Source: Hydrogenothermaceae bacterium | Lineage (GTDB): Bacteria; Aquificota; Aquificia; Aquificales; Hydrogenothermaceae | DNA length: 64,000 nt | Direction: 5' to 3' | NCBI GenBank assembly: GCA_026418455.1 | Contig: JAOABH010000003.1 | Location: 248,001-312,000, forward strand | Shown here: in pieces, positions 8,473 to 16,987 of the stretch | Position numbering within the stretch: the first letter of the stretch is position 1 | Layout: every line of letters begins with the position of its first letter | Notes under the pieces: generated by a model | The model's database searches: none | The model's input: only the letters and a program-made list of their open reading frames with translations | Told to the model about the DNA's origin: nothing | Position numbers and translations under genes: made by a program

Positions 8473-10038
8473 ATGAAGGGATATTGGATGCTTGTTTTAC
8501 ACTCACACCTTCCTTTTGTAAAACATCCAGAGTATGAATTTTTTCTTGAAGAACATTGGCTATTTGAAGCCATAACAGAGACATATATACCACTTTTAAT
8601 GAGATTAAAAAAGCTTAAAGATGATGGTGTAAACTTTAAACTTACAACATCTATAACACCACCACTTGCCGATATGTTATCAGATGAGTATCTGATAAGT
8701 AAATACGAGAGACATCTAAATAAACTTATACAACTAACAGAGAAAGAGATAAATAGAACAAAATACAGTCCAACCTTTAATAAATTAGCCCACTTTTATA
8801 ACAACCTTCTAAACCAAATTAGAGAATTTTTTACAAATTGGTTAAACAGAGATATACTCAGTGGTTATAAATTTTTCCAAAGAGAAGGTAATTTAGAGAT
8901 AATCACTTGTAATGCTACACATGGATTTCTGCCGTTACTAAATCCAAATATATCAGCTGTAGAGAGACAGATAGAGATGGCTGTTAAAAGCTACAACTAT
9001 CATTTTGGACAAGACCCTAAGGGAATATGGCTTGCAGAATGTGCTTACTATGATGGAGTTGACTCGATACTTGCAAAGTACGGTATAGAGTACTTTTTCC
9101 TTGATTCTCATGGATTTACTTATGGAAAACCTTTCCCTAAGTACGGAGTTTTTGCTCCGATTTATACACCTTCAAAAGTAGCAGCTTTTGCCAGAGACCC
9201 TCAATCCTCAAAGCAGGTTTGGAGCTCAAAAGAGGGATACCCTGGAGACCCAGATTACAGAGATTTTTACAGAGATATAGGTTTTGACCTTGATTTTGAG
9301 TACATAAAAGATTATATAAGTCCAGATGGTGTTAGAGTTTATACAGGGATAAAGTATTATAGGATAACCGGAGATGTAGATTTGGCAGATAAAGAACCTT
9401 ACATTCCGGAGAATGCATATAACAAAACAAAGATACACGCCCAGCATTTTCACTTTTCACGGGAAAAACAAGCAGAATATATAAACCAGTTTATGGATAG
9501 ACCACCCCTTATGGTTTCTCCTTACGATGCAGAGCTGTTTGGACATTGGTGGTTTGAAGGTGTGGATTTTCTATATCATCTTTTTAAAGAGATAGACACC
9601 CATAAACAGATAACACCTATAACACCTTCTGAATATCTTGATATATATCCGGAAAATCAAGTTATAAAACCTTCTCCTTCTTCATGGGGAGACAGAGGTT
9701 ATTACGATGTTTGGTTAAACGGTGCAAACCAATGGGTTTATAAACATCTTCACCAGATGGAGATAACATTAAAAACATTAAAAAATTCTTTATACAACCT
9801 TACGGATAAAGAGTTAAGAGTTTTAAAACAGATGGAAAGGGAACTTTTCTTGGCAGAAAGTAGTGATTGGACTTTCCTAATAACAACAGGAACGGCGAAA
9901 GAGTATGCTACCAAAAGATTAAAGGAACATATATCTAACTTCTACACTTTACACGATATGCTGAAAAATGGAACCATAGATTTAGAATTCCTAAACACCA
10001 TTGAAGAGAAAGACAGTATTTTCAGAAATAATTTATAA
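8473..10038 (+). CDS. GH57-family 1,4-alpha-glucan branching enzyme
   Basis: A 521-residue glycoside hydrolase of family 57, expected to form alpha-1,6 branches in glycogen. The five conserved GH57 regions can be read: HSHLPF (H10, H12), ATHGFLPLL, GIWLAECAY with the nucleophile E189, SPYDAELFGHWWFEG with acid/base D352, and SSWGDRGYYDVWLNGANQW near the C-terminus. Those residues and the length match the archaeal/Thermus-type GH57 branching enzymes rather than GH57 amylases. It starts 11 bases after the E2 stop behind AAAGGGGG and continues the operon. Branching enzyme (EC 2.4.1.18) is the best call; other GH57 4-alpha-glucanotransferases are less likely. Confidence 0.87.
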   Translation: MKGYWMLVLHSHLPFVKHPEYEFFLEEHWLFEAITETYIPLLMRLKKLKDDGVNFKLTTSITPPLADMLSDEYLISKYERHLNKLIQLTEKEINRTKYSPTFNKLAHFYNNLLNQIREFFTNWLNRDILSGYKFFQREGNLEIITCNATHGFLPLLNPNISAVERQIEMAVKSYNYHFGQDPKGIWLAECAYYDGVDSILAKYGIEYFFLDSHGFTYGKPFPKYGVFAPIYTPSKVAAFARDPQSSKQVWSSKEGYPGDPDYRDFYRDIGFDLDFEYIKDYISPDGVRVYTGIKYYRITGDVDLADKEPYIPENAYNKTKIHAQHFHFSREKQAEYINQFMDRPPLMVSPYDAELFGHWWFEGVDFLYHLFKEIDTHKQITPITPSEYLDIYPENQVIKPSPSSWGDRGYYDVWLNGANQWVYKHLHQMEITLKTLKNSLYNLTDKELRVLKQMERELFLAESSDWTFLITTGTAKEYATKRLKEHISNFYTLHDMLKNGTIDLEFLNTIEEKDSIFRNNL

Positions 10039-10071
10039 TAATTAAGATTAAAACTTAAAAAAGGTGTTAGT

Positions 10072-10749
10072 TTGGAAGAAAAAATTAAAGAATGTTTAAA
10101 ACTTCAGGAAGAACTTAATTTAAAGATAAACCAAAATTGGAGATTAGACAGGAAGGAAGAAGATTTTTATAGAGCTATATGGCTTGAATGTGCCGAAAGT
10201 ATGGAGAGTCTTCCGTGGAAGTGGTGGAAAAAAATGGAGACAGATTTAGAAAATCTTGAAATAGAGGTTGCAGATATATTCCACTTTATACTATCAATAT
10301 CTTTACTAAAAAATGATGCAGACTTAAGATACTTTAAAAAAGCTATAAACTCTGATTTTTCAAATCTGGAAGGTATAGAGGGGGATTATCTTAATCACTA
10401 CTTAGCAGATGTATATATGAGAGATAAGGTTGATACTTATATCTTTCTGATAGAGAGAGTTGCTGAGAAATCCTTGAGAAGAGATTACAACGGGACTTTA
10501 TTTTTCTTCGGACTTCTTGTTAAAGAACTTTTCGACTTTAATAAACTCTATCTTCTTTATTTTGGTAAAAATATACTGAACCATATAAGACAAGAGATGG
10601 GTTATAAAACTGGAGATTACAAAAAAGTTATAAATGGTATGGAAGACAACAGATACCTTATAAAGCTCATCCAAGAGATAGAAGATAAAAATCAACTTGA
10701 AGCAAAAATAAGAGAACTTTTTGAAAGTTTAACCAAAGAGGTAAACTGA
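10072..10749 (+). CDS. Dimeric (all-alpha) dUTPase family protein
   Basis: A 225-residue all-alpha NTP pyrophosphatase related to dimeric dUTPase (dUTPase_2), which hydrolyses dUTP/dUDP to dUMP. The Mg-binding signature is readable: LECAESMESLPWKWWK, then ENLEIEVADIFHFILS, corresponding to the family's ECaE...KWWK...E..D..HF pattern. The start is a TTG at 10072 behind AAGGTG. Its stop overlaps the next ATG by one base. The second half is less conserved, and a related MazG-like specificity cannot be excluded. Confidence 0.8.
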   Translation: MEEKIKECLKLQEELNLKINQNWRLDRKEEDFYRAIWLECAESMESLPWKWWKKMETDLENLEIEVADIFHFILSISLLKNDADLRYFKKAINSDFSNLEGIEGDYLNHYLADVYMRDKVDTYIFLIERVAEKSLRRDYNGTLFFFGLLVKELFDFNKLYLLYFGKNILNHIRQEMGYKTGDYKKVINGMEDNRYLIKLIQEIEDKNQLEAKIRELFESLTKEVN

Positions 10750-11597
10750 TGGAACCATCTGGACTGTATTTTATAGGTCAGTTATTCTGGTTATTTTTTA
10801 TCTTTATGTTTATACTTCCTATAATCCAAACTCAGCTTTTAAATTACAGCAGGGAGAAACTACTTAAAGCAATAGAGGAGAAGAACAGCAGTAAAGTTAT
10901 AACTATGATTCACCGTCAAGAAACCCGTTCTCTATTTGGTTTTTTCATGATGAGGATGATAACGATAGAAGATTCTGAAGCTGTGCTAAGAGCCATAAGA
11001 ATGACGCCGAAAGAAAAACAGATAGATTTTATAATCCATACACCCGGTGGAATAGCCCTTGCAGCTACACAGATAGCAAGAGCATTGGCAGACCATAAGG
11101 GAAAAGTTAGAGTTATAGTGCCACACTTTGCAATGTCTGGAGGAACACTTATAGCCTTGGCTGCAGATGAGATAGTGATGGACCCTCATGCAGTTTTAGG
11201 ACCTGTTGACCCACAGCTTGGTACAGAACCGGCTGCTTCATTGGTAGCAATAGAAAAGTTAAAAGATCCTAAAGATATTGATGATGAAACTCTTGTAAAG
11301 ATAGATATGAGTAAGAAAGCATTAAAACAGATGTATGATACTGTTAAAAATATACTTATCAAAAAAGGTCATCCGGAGGAAAAGGCAGATAAAATAGCTT
11401 ATGAGTTATCCCAAGGTAAATATACTCACGATTTTCCTGTAACAGTGGAATTTTTAAGAGAGTTAGGAATAAATGTAAATACTGAAGTAGATGAAGAGGT
11501 GTATGCACTTATGGAGCTTTACCCACAACCTGCTGGAATACCTACAGTCCAGTATTTACCTGAACCATTTAAGAAACCAGAAGCAGTTAAGAAGTAA
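10749..11597 (+). CDS. Membrane-anchored ClpP-class serine protease (SDH_sah family)
   Basis: A 282-residue protein of the serine-dehydrogenase-proteinase (SDH_sah) group of the ClpP/crotonase fold. One N-terminal TM helix (about residues 8-28) is followed by a ClpP-fold domain. The oxyanion region IIHTPGGIALAATQIA and the nucleophile motif PHFAMSGGT, with S130, are clear, as is the conserved DEIVMDPHAVLGPVDPQLG stretch after them. It overlaps the upstream dUTPase gene and the downstream DUF502 gene by single bases, so the last two are a tightly coupled membrane pair. The substrate is unknown; a membrane-protein quality-control role is an inference from the SppA/ClpP relationship. Confidence 0.85.
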   Translation: MEPSGLYFIGQLFWLFFIFMFILPIIQTQLLNYSREKLLKAIEEKNSSKVITMIHRQETRSLFGFFMMRMITIEDSEAVLRAIRMTPKEKQIDFIIHTPGGIALAATQIARALADHKGKVRVIVPHFAMSGGTLIALAADEIVMDPHAVLGPVDPQLGTEPAASLVAIEKLKDPKDIDDETLVKIDMSKKALKQMYDTVKNILIKKGHPEEKADKIAYELSQGKYTHDFPVTVEFLRELGINVNTEVDEEVYALMELYPQPAGIPTVQYLPEPFKKPEAVKK

Positions 11598-12214
11598 TGG
11601 GTAGACTAAAGAATTACTTTATCACAGGACTTTTTGTTTTAATACCGGTTGCAATTACATTTTGGGTTGTTAAGGCAGTACTAACCACAATAAATGACTT
11701 GATTCTTCCATATCTCAGACTTATGGGTATTCCAATTCCGGATATACCCGGTATAGGTATAGTTATCACTTTATCCATAATACTTATACTAGGTCTGATG
11801 ACCCAAAATTACTTTGGTAAAAAGATACTTGGATACTGGGAACTTTTGATATCAAAAATTCCGATAGTTAGGTCTATATACAATGCCACAAAACAGACAG
11901 TTGAAACTCTGTTTTTAAATAAAGAGAGCTTTTCAAAAGTAGTTTTGGTTAAGTATCCACATCCAGATTCATTAGCAATAGGTTTTCTATCAAACCAAGT
12001 TAAGATATGTGAAAATGAAAAACTTATGGTATTTGTCCCAGCTGCATTAAACCCAACTTCCGGATTTTTACTTTTTGTAGATAAAAAAGATGTAATATTT
12101 ACAGATTTAACTGTTGAAGAAGCTATGAGAACAGTCCTCTCTGGTGGATTAGTGATAAAGAAGAAAATAAAACTAATAAAAGATAGAGAGATAACAGAAG
12201 CCCAAGCAGAATGA
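11597..12214 (+). CDS. DUF502 family membrane protein
   Basis: A 205-residue inner-membrane protein of the DUF502 family. It has two TM helices (about residues 7-29 and 49-67), the conserved GLFVLIPVAITFWVV start, the IPIVRSIYNATKQ segment and the VFVPAALNPTSGFLLFV motif typical of the family. Function is not established. The start codon overlaps the stop of the membrane protease upstream, which suggests that the two act together or are needed in fixed ratio. It appears to be the last gene of the run that starts at 379; I see no convincing hairpin after it. Confidence 0.85.
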   Translation: MGRLKNYFITGLFVLIPVAITFWVVKAVLTTINDLILPYLRLMGIPIPDIPGIGIVITLSIILILGLMTQNYFGKKILGYWELLISKIPIVRSIYNATKQTVETLFLNKESFSKVVLVKYPHPDSLAIGFLSNQVKICENEKLMVFVPAALNPTSGFLLFVDKKDVIFTDLTVEEAMRTVLSGGLVIKKKIKLIKDREITEAQAE

Positions 12215-12358
12215 AACTGTTTTTAAAATGTTGCTTTTTTGAGCTATGCTAAAATTTTTATAGTAAGATTTGAGAGATTAAAAGACTTTTGGTTTTGTCT
12301 GAACCGTGTGGGGGTAGTATATTTTCTTATATTCATTATCAAATTTAGGACTGATAAA

Positions 12359-12628
12359 TTGGATAAAAAATTAAAAGAAAGCTTAGATTTTGCTTTAAGA
12401 ATTTGGGATGCAGAGGTTAAATATTACTATCCTGACAATGAATATGGTGATTGGGACATGACAAATACAGCTTTAGCAAGAGAGGAATTGGAAGAATACA
12501 AACACTTACTCACAGAAGAACAAAAGAAGAAATTAGAAGAAATAGACAGAAGGGCTTTAGAACTTTATTATAAGTATTTGGATAAAAAAAGAAAACACTT
12601 ACCCAAGGTATATTTGAACAAATTGTAG
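12359..12628 (+). CDS. Hypothetical protein, about 89 aa, next to phage remnant
   Basis: An unrecognised small, highly charged and probably helical protein (LREELEEYKHLL-like Glu/Lys/Leu-rich stretches). The open frame extends upstream to 12239, but the first 40 codons look like translated non-coding DNA (Phe/Ile/Val-rich, no ribosome site). I favour a TTG at 12359 with AGGA 8 bases before it. It ends directly before GAGGAG, the ribosome site of the decayed phage gene that follows, so the two may once have been one phage-derived transcript. No domain is recognised; start and reality are uncertain. Confidence 0.5.
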   Translation: MDKKLKESLDFALRIWDAEVKYYYPDNEYGDWDMTNTALAREELEEYKHLLTEEQKKKLEEIDRRALELYYKYLDKKRKHLPKVYLNKL

Positions 12629-12640
12629 AGGAGTTTATTC

Positions 12641-12918
12641 TTGGTAAAAATAGAGATTAATGATAGAGAACTGAAAAATCTTTTGAATAAGATACAACAA
12701 AAGCAGATAATATGAAACCTGTAATGATTGCAATTGCAAATAGTATGCTTGAAGAAGTAGAAGAAAATTTTGAAAAAGAAGGAAGACCGAGTAAGTGGTA
12801 GGAACTATCAGAAAAAACAATAAATCAAAGAATAAAAAAAGAAAAGATGTTGGAGAATTCTGCAACAAACAGTTTAAAAAAATTAAGCAGCCTCAAAAAA
12901 TTGTTGCAAAAAGTTTGA
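12641..12918 (+). pseudogene. Decayed phage Mu gpG-like virion morphogenesis gene
   Basis: Read across one frameshift and one stop, this stretch encodes a protein like the N-terminal half of the phage virion morphogenesis family (Mu gpG / Phage_tail_S). TTG 12641 sits 7 bases after GAGGAG and gives VKIEINDRELKNLLNKIQQ. The frame then hits TGA at 12713, but reading on in the frame that starts at 12703 gives ADNMKPVMIAIANSMLEEV, then EENFEKEGRPSKW, a TAG at 12799 where the family has a residue before E-L-S, and ELSEKTINQRIKKEKML. This matches the family's 'M..I...m.eeveerF..EGRP.. W..LS..T...R' pattern. The C-terminal half is absent. It is clearly a non-functional relic. Confidence 0.75.
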
Positions 12919-12932
12919 TTTGGATATATAAT
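12904..12932 (+). promoter_or_regulatory. Sigma70-type promoter for tRNA-Phe
   Basis: TTGCAA at 12904-12909 and a perfect TATAAT at 12927-12932 are separated by 17 bases and end 13 bases before the tRNA 5' end. The -35 box lies inside the tail of the phage relic. Confidence 0.7.
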
Positions 12933-12945
12933 ATTTAACTCAGTT

Positions 12946-13018
12946 GGCCAGGTAGCTCAGTCGGTAGAGCATGCGGCTGAAAACCGCAGTGTCGGCGGTT
13001 CGATTCCGCCCTTGGCCA
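12946..13018 (+). tRNA. tRNA-Phe (anticodon GAA)
   Basis: A full 73-base cloverleaf: acceptor GGCCAGG pairs with CTTGGCC (one G-U), the anticodon stem TGCGG/CCGCA encloses the loop CTGAAAA with anticodon GAA at 12979-12981, and the T arm GGCGG-TTCGATT-CCGCC is perfect. Discriminator A is 13018; the CCA is not encoded (the next bases are CT). It ends 4 bases before the convergent folK stop. A phage relic lies directly upstream. Confidence 0.97.
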
Positions 13019-13022
13019 CTCT

Positions 13023-13493
13023 TTATAAAACATACCTATCCTTAAGCTCTTCTAAAAGTTCTCTTATACTTTTCTTTAAAACTGGATGTATTAAATCTGG
13101 ATTGATATCCATAAGAGGGATAAGGACAAAATCTCTCTCGTGTAGCCTTGGATGTGGAACTACCAAATCATCAAAGCTATAAACTTCATCATTGAAAAAC
13201 AAAATATCAATATCTATTTCCCTGGGACCCCACCTAAATCTTTCTACTCTTCCAACCTTTTTCTCAACTTCTTTAACAAAATTAAACAGAGACTTTATAT
13301 CCATATCTGCTTGACAGTATAAAACCATATTTAAAAATATATCTTGCTCTGTGTAACCTACAGGCTTTGAACTGTATATTCTTGAAGTTTTAAGAATATT
13401 TAATCTTTCACCTAACAGATGGATTGCTTCCATTAAAAATTTTGTTTTATCTCCTACATTACTTCCAAGTCCAAGATAAATATCGTTTTTCAA
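13023..13493 (-). CDS. folK: HPPK, folate biosynthesis pyrophosphokinase
   Basis: A 156-residue 2-amino-4-hydroxy-6-hydroxymethyldihydropteridine pyrophosphokinase, which transfers pyrophosphate from ATP to the pterin in folate synthesis. The start LGLGSNVGDK, the RIYSSKPVGYTEQDIFLNMV block and the signature RWGPREIDIDILFF are all present, followed by VPHPRLHERDFVLIPL. Length is normal. It is on the minus strand alone, converging on tRNA-Phe, and divergent from the gene at 13555 with TATAAT-like boxes in the short shared gap. Confidence 0.95.
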   Translation of the reverse strand: MKNDIYLGLGSNVGDKTKFLMEAIHLLGERLNILKTSRIYSSKPVGYTEQDIFLNMVLYCQADMDIKSLFNFVKEVEKKVGRVERFRWGPREIDIDILFFNDEVYSFDDLVVPHPRLHERDFVLIPLMDINPDLIHPVLKKSIRELLEELKDRYVL

Positions 13494-13554
13494 TATAATC
13501 TCCTGTTATAATATTTTAGGTGTAACGATTATACTATCTGTAAAGGTGTAGAGT

Positions 13555-14061
13555 ATGATTAACTCTCTAAGTTTGTTTATAATTTACACAATATTTGCAT
13601 CTATTCTCACTATATTTATTCTATACAGAAACTTTAGATTTTTCTTGTGGAAAAAAACTGAAGGTGTCATATTGGAGTCTCTTCCTAAAAGAGTTGAGAA
13701 TATAACACGTTACCAAACTTATGAGCCTTTTATTGAGTATGTATACTATGTGAATAATAAGGAGTTTAAATCTTCAAGAGTGTTTATTACAGATTTTCAG
13801 TCCGATATTAATACAGTTCAGAAAATCCTATCAGAGTTTCCAAAAGGTAAAAAAGTTGAGATTTATTACAATCCTTTTAACCCTTCAGAGTCTATTCTGA
13901 AAAAAAATTTACATGCCGGAATGGTGGTTCAACTGATAGCTTTAGTAGGGATAATGTTGCCATTTCTTTTTCAGATATTTATTGAAATTTTAGGTCTGGG
14001 TGTTAGTAAAGAAGATTTATCAGAAATGATTAGGGATGTATTGCACCATATTTTTGATTAA
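13555..14061 (+). CDS. DUF3592 membrane protein
   Basis: A 168-residue protein of the DUF3592 type: an N-terminal TM helix (about residues 5-24), an extracytoplasmic-type beta domain with the pattern EPFIEYVYYVNNKEFKSSRVF and KGKKVEIYYNPFNPSESIL, and a C-terminal TM helix (about 122-146). The VEIYYNPFNPSES stretch is the family hallmark ('V.VyYnP.nP..svL'). Function is unknown. Its start follows AAAGGTG. It is not obviously linked to rpsB, which has its own promoter-like region and leader. Confidence 0.8.
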   Translation: MINSLSLFIIYTIFASILTIFILYRNFRFFLWKKTEGVILESLPKRVENITRYQTYEPFIEYVYYVNNKEFKSSRVFITDFQSDINTVQKILSEFPKGKKVEIYYNPFNPSESILKKNLHAGMVVQLIALVGIMLPFLFQIFIEILGLGVSKEDLSEMIRDVLHHIFD

Positions 14062-14072
14062 AAATTTATGAT

Positions 14073-14142
14073 ATAATAATTAACTTAATTAAGCACACTT
14101 CCTATAAGAGGGTTGCCCTTATGGGTTTCTTTTTGGGAAGTG
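14073..14142 (+). promoter_or_regulatory. Promoter -10 box and structured 5' leader of rpsB
   Basis: A TATAAT at 14073-14078 in very AT-rich DNA is followed by a nested hairpin. The outer stem CACTTCC (14096-14102) pairs exactly with GGAAGTG (14136-14142). Inside it ATAAG (14104-14108) pairs with CTTAT (14118-14122) and, past a bulged A, GG pairs with CC around a GTTG loop. The hairpin ends about 20 bases before the ribosome site AAAGGAGG of rpsB. S2 is known to autoregulate rpsB-tsf through the leader in several bacteria, so a regulatory element is plausible, but the function here is inference. Confidence 0.5.
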
Positions 14143-14172
14143 GAAGAAAAAACCCTTAAAGGAGGATTGTTT

Positions 14173-15024
14173 ATGGCAGTAGAAGTTAGCATGAGAGAAC
14201 TCTTAGAAGCTGGAGTTCATTTTGGTCATCAGGTTAGAAGATGGAATCCTAAAATGAAGGAGTACATCTACACCAAGAGAAACGGTATTCACATTATCGA
14301 CCTTTCAAAGACTGTTCCTCTTTTCAAACAGGCTCTCGATTTTGTTACTGAGCAAGTTGCTAACGGTGCAGAGATACTTTTTCTCGGAACAAAGAAGCAA
14401 GCTCAGTCTATCATCGAGGAAGAAGCTAAAAGATGTGGAGCTCACTATGTTAACTACAGATGGCTTGGTGGAATGCTCACAAACTTCTATACAGTTAAGA
14501 AAAGTATAGATAAGTTAAGAAAGCTTCAAAGAATGGAAGCAGAAGGAGCTTTTGAGATACTTCCTAAGAAAGAAGTTATGAGACTCAGAAAGCAGAAAGA
14601 AAAACTCGAAAAAACATTAGCTGGAATAGTGAATATGGACAGAATTCCAGATATTCTCTTTGTAGTTGATACAGTTAGGGAAGATTTAGCTGTTACAGAA
14701 GCAAATAAACTCGGTGTTACAGTAGTTGCTATAGCTGATACAAACTGTGATCCTGACAAAATAGATTATCCAATACCTGGAAATGATGATGCTATAAAAG
14801 CTATTCAACTTATCACATCAAAGATAGCTGATGCAGTTTTAGAGGGTAAAAAGTTAAGAGAATCTGTTGGAGCCGTTGTTGAGACAAAGAGTATAGAAGA
14901 GGAACTTTTGGCAAAAGGTGAAGTTTTTGAATCTGGATACATGGGAGCTAAAAACCACTCAAAAGAAGAAAGATTGGCTGAAATAGTAGAGAAAGAAATA
15001 GAAGAAGCTAAGGAGGAACTGTAA
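14173..15024 (+). CDS. rpsB: 30S ribosomal protein S2
   Basis: A 283-residue ribosomal protein S2. [20 protein letters not shown] is the standard start, followed by [22 protein letters not shown] and the coiled-coil insertion [28 protein letters not shown]. The ATG at 14173 lies behind GGAGG; the open frame runs 60 bases upstream through the leader hairpin but that part is not S2-like. The C-terminal extension is Glu/Lys-rich and slightly longer than average. tsf starts one base after its stop. Confidence 0.97.
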   Translation: MAVEVSMRELLEAGVHFGHQVRRWNPKMKEYIYTKRNGIHIIDLSKTVPLFKQALDFVTEQVANGAEILFLGTKKQAQSIIEEEAKRCGAHYVNYRWLGGMLTNFYTVKKSIDKLRKLQRMEAEGAFEILPKKEVMRLRKQKEKLEKTLAGIVNMDRIPDILFVVDTVREDLAVTEANKLGVTVVAIADTNCDPDKIDYPIPGNDDAIKAIQLITSKIADAVLEGKKLRESVGAVVETKSIEEELLAKGEVFESGYMGAKNHSKEERLAEIVEKEIEEAKEEL

Positions 15025-15025
15025 T

Positions 15026-15619
15026 ATGGCAGTGGATGCAAAGCTTGTTAAAACTTTAAGAGAAATGACAGGAGCCGGAATGCTTGAGTGTAAAGCGGCT
15101 CTTGAAGAGGCAAATGGTGATTTAGAGCAAGCTGTTGAAATATTAAGAAAAAAAGGTGTTGCAAAAGCCGCTAAAAAAGCAGGAAGAGAAACAAAAGAAG
15201 GATTAATCCATTCTTATATACATGCAGGTGGAAGGATAGGAGTTTTACTTGAGTTAAACTGTGAAACAGACTTTGTTGCTAGAAATGAACTTTTCAAAGA
15301 ACTTGCAAATGAGATAGCCCTTCAGATAGCTGCTATGAAACCTCAGTATGTTAAGAGAGAAGATATCCCAAGAGAAGTTGTTGAAAAAGAAGGTGAGATA
15401 GCAAGAGAAGCAGCTATAGCTGAAGGAAAACCAGCACACATAGCAGAGAAAATAGCAGAAGGAAAACTTGAAAAATTTTACAAAGAAGTCTGTCTATATG
15501 AACAACCCTTTATAAAAGATGATAAGAAAACAGTAGAAGAGTTGATAAAGGAATATATAGCAAAAATTGGAGAAAATATACAGGTAAGAAGATTCTGTAG
15601 GTATGAATTAGGAGAGTAA
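15026..15619 (+). CDS. tsf: Translation elongation factor Ts
   Basis: A 197-residue EF-Ts, the guanine-nucleotide exchange factor for EF-Tu. It has the UBA-like N-terminal domain ([21 protein letters not shown]), the [23 protein letters not shown] segment that contacts EF-Tu, and the C-terminal module. It has a single core subdomain, as in Thermus-type short EF-Ts, not the 280-residue E. coli form. It lies in the rpsB-tsf-pyrH-frr order. Confidence 0.96.
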   Translation: MAVDAKLVKTLREMTGAGMLECKAALEEANGDLEQAVEILRKKGVAKAAKKAGRETKEGLIHSYIHAGGRIGVLLELNCETDFVARNELFKELANEIALQIAAMKPQYVKREDIPREVVEKEGEIAREAAIAEGKPAHIAEKIAEGKLEKFYKEVCLYEQPFIKDDKKTVEELIKEYIAKIGENIQVRRFCRYELGE

Positions 15620-15621
15620 AA

Positions 15622-16332
15622 TTGCCTATAGTCTATAAAAGAATACTTTTAAAACTTTCAGGTGAAGCTCTTATGGGGGACGGGGAGTACGGTATAGACC
15701 CGTCCTTTGTAAATGAGCTGTGTGATGAAATTAAAGATGTCTATGAGATAGGTGTCCAGATAGCAATAGTAGTTGGTGGTGGAAATATATTTAGAGGTAT
15801 CCAAGGGACTCAAATTGGTATGGATAGAGCAACGGCAGACTATATGGGTATGCTTGCTACTGTTATGAATGCTTTGGCACTTCAAGATGTCCTTGAGAAG
15901 AAAGATGTTCCGACAAGAGTTATGTCAGCTATAGAGATGAGACAGATAGCAGAACCTTACATAAGAAGGAGAGCTATAAGACATTTAGAGAAAGGTAGAA
16001 TTGTTATATTTGCTGCTGGAACTGGTAGTCCATTTTTTACAACTGATACAACCGGAGCGTTGAGAGCTGCAGAGATAAAAGCAGATTTACTCCTCAAGGC
16101 TACAAAGGTAGACGGTATATACGATAAAGATCCTGCCAAACATCCTGATGCTCAACTCTTAAAGAGGATATCTTATCTTGATGCAATAAATAAAAATTTA
16201 AAGGTGATGGATCACACTGCCCTAACATTGTGTATGGAAAATAAACTTCCAATAGCGGTATTTAATATAAAACAGAAAGGTAATTTAAGGAAAATTGTCT
16301 TTGGTGAAGATGTAGGCTCATTAGTTATGTAA
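15622..16332 (+). CDS. pyrH: UMP kinase
   Basis: A 236-residue bacterial hexameric UMP kinase of the amino-acid kinase fold, converting UMP to UDP with ATP. Motifs: [14 protein letters not shown] near the start, [28 protein letters not shown] and the ATP-binding [19 protein letters not shown]. The start is TTG at 15622, two bases after the tsf stop. Usual neighbours tsf and frr flank it. Confidence 0.96.
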   Translation: MPIVYKRILLKLSGEALMGDGEYGIDPSFVNELCDEIKDVYEIGVQIAIVVGGGNIFRGIQGTQIGMDRATADYMGMLATVMNALALQDVLEKKDVPTRVMSAIEMRQIAEPYIRRRAIRHLEKGRIVIFAAGTGSPFFTTDTTGALRAAEIKADLLLKATKVDGIYDKDPAKHPDAQLLKRISYLDAINKNLKVMDHTALTLCMENKLPIAVFNIKQKGNLRKIVFGEDVGSLVM

Positions 16333-16345
16333 GGAGGGTTTTTAA

Positions 16346-16900
16346 ATGATAGAGCAGTATCTCAACGAAGCAGAAAAAAGGATGAAAGGAGCTGTTGCAA
16401 AGTTAAAAGAAGAATTTGCCGGAATTAGAACGGGAAGAGCTTCTACCGGTTTAGTTGAAAATATAAAAGTCGATTATTATGGAAGTGAGATACCTTTGAA
16501 ACAGCTTGCTACAATATCAACTCCTGAACCTTCGGTTATAATGATACAAACATGGGATAAAGGTGCAGTCAAATCTATTGAGAAAGCTTTACAAGAAGCT
16601 AACATAGGAGCAAATCCTCAAACTGAAGGAAATACAATAAGACTTAACCTTCCTCCTATGACAGAAGAGAGAAGAAAAGAGGTAGTTAAGCTTATACATA
16701 AATTTGCAGAAGAAGCAAGGATAGCCATAAGAAATATAAGAAGAGATGAAAAAGAAAATATAGAAAAACTCAAAAAAGAAGGTTATTCAGAAGATGATGT
16801 TAAAAAAGCTTTGGATAAGCTCCAAAAACTTACAGATAAATATATAGATGAAGTAAATTCACTTTCAGAGGCAAAAGAGAAAGAGATACTATCTATATAG
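16346..16900 (+). CDS. frr: Ribosome recycling factor
   Basis: A 184-residue RRF, which with EF-G splits the post-termination ribosome. The sequence shows the two-domain tRNA-like protein: the long helical bundle with LKEEFAGIRTGRAS at the N-terminus, the small domain VDYYGSEIPLKQLATISTPEP, and the C-terminal helix RRDEKENIEKLKK. It starts behind AAGGAGG. It is the last gene of the rpsB group, with an 87-base gap to rimP. Confidence 0.96.
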   Translation: MIEQYLNEAEKRMKGAVAKLKEEFAGIRTGRASTGLVENIKVDYYGSEIPLKQLATISTPEPSVIMIQTWDKGAVKSIEKALQEANIGANPQTEGNTIRLNLPPMTEERRKEVVKLIHKFAEEARIAIRNIRRDEKENIEKLKKEGYSEDDVKKALDKLQKLTDKYIDEVNSLSEAKEKEILSI

Positions 16901-16987
16901 AGGGGATATCACCAACCATCTTTTCCTTTTCCATCTCTTTTATGATAAAATTTATAATTCACAGTAATTATATTTTTAGAGGTATTT

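Noticed and set aside
12215-12238. T-rich stretch after the DUF502 gene as a terminator
   Set aside because: No stem of useful length precedes the T run.
12239-12358. Longer start for the small gene ending at 12628
   Set aside because: The first 40 codons read as Phe/Ile/Val-rich non-coding-like sequence, with no ribosome site before the ATG-like start; the TTG at 12359 is better placed.
12635-12868. Minus-strand frame opposite the phage relic
   Set aside because: Leu/Phe-rich translation opposite a readable gpG-like sequence; no ribosome site and no family match.
14113-14172. Upstream extension of rpsB
   Set aside because: It runs through the leader hairpin and is unlike S2; the ATG at 14173 has a proper AAAGGAGG and the standard S2 start.
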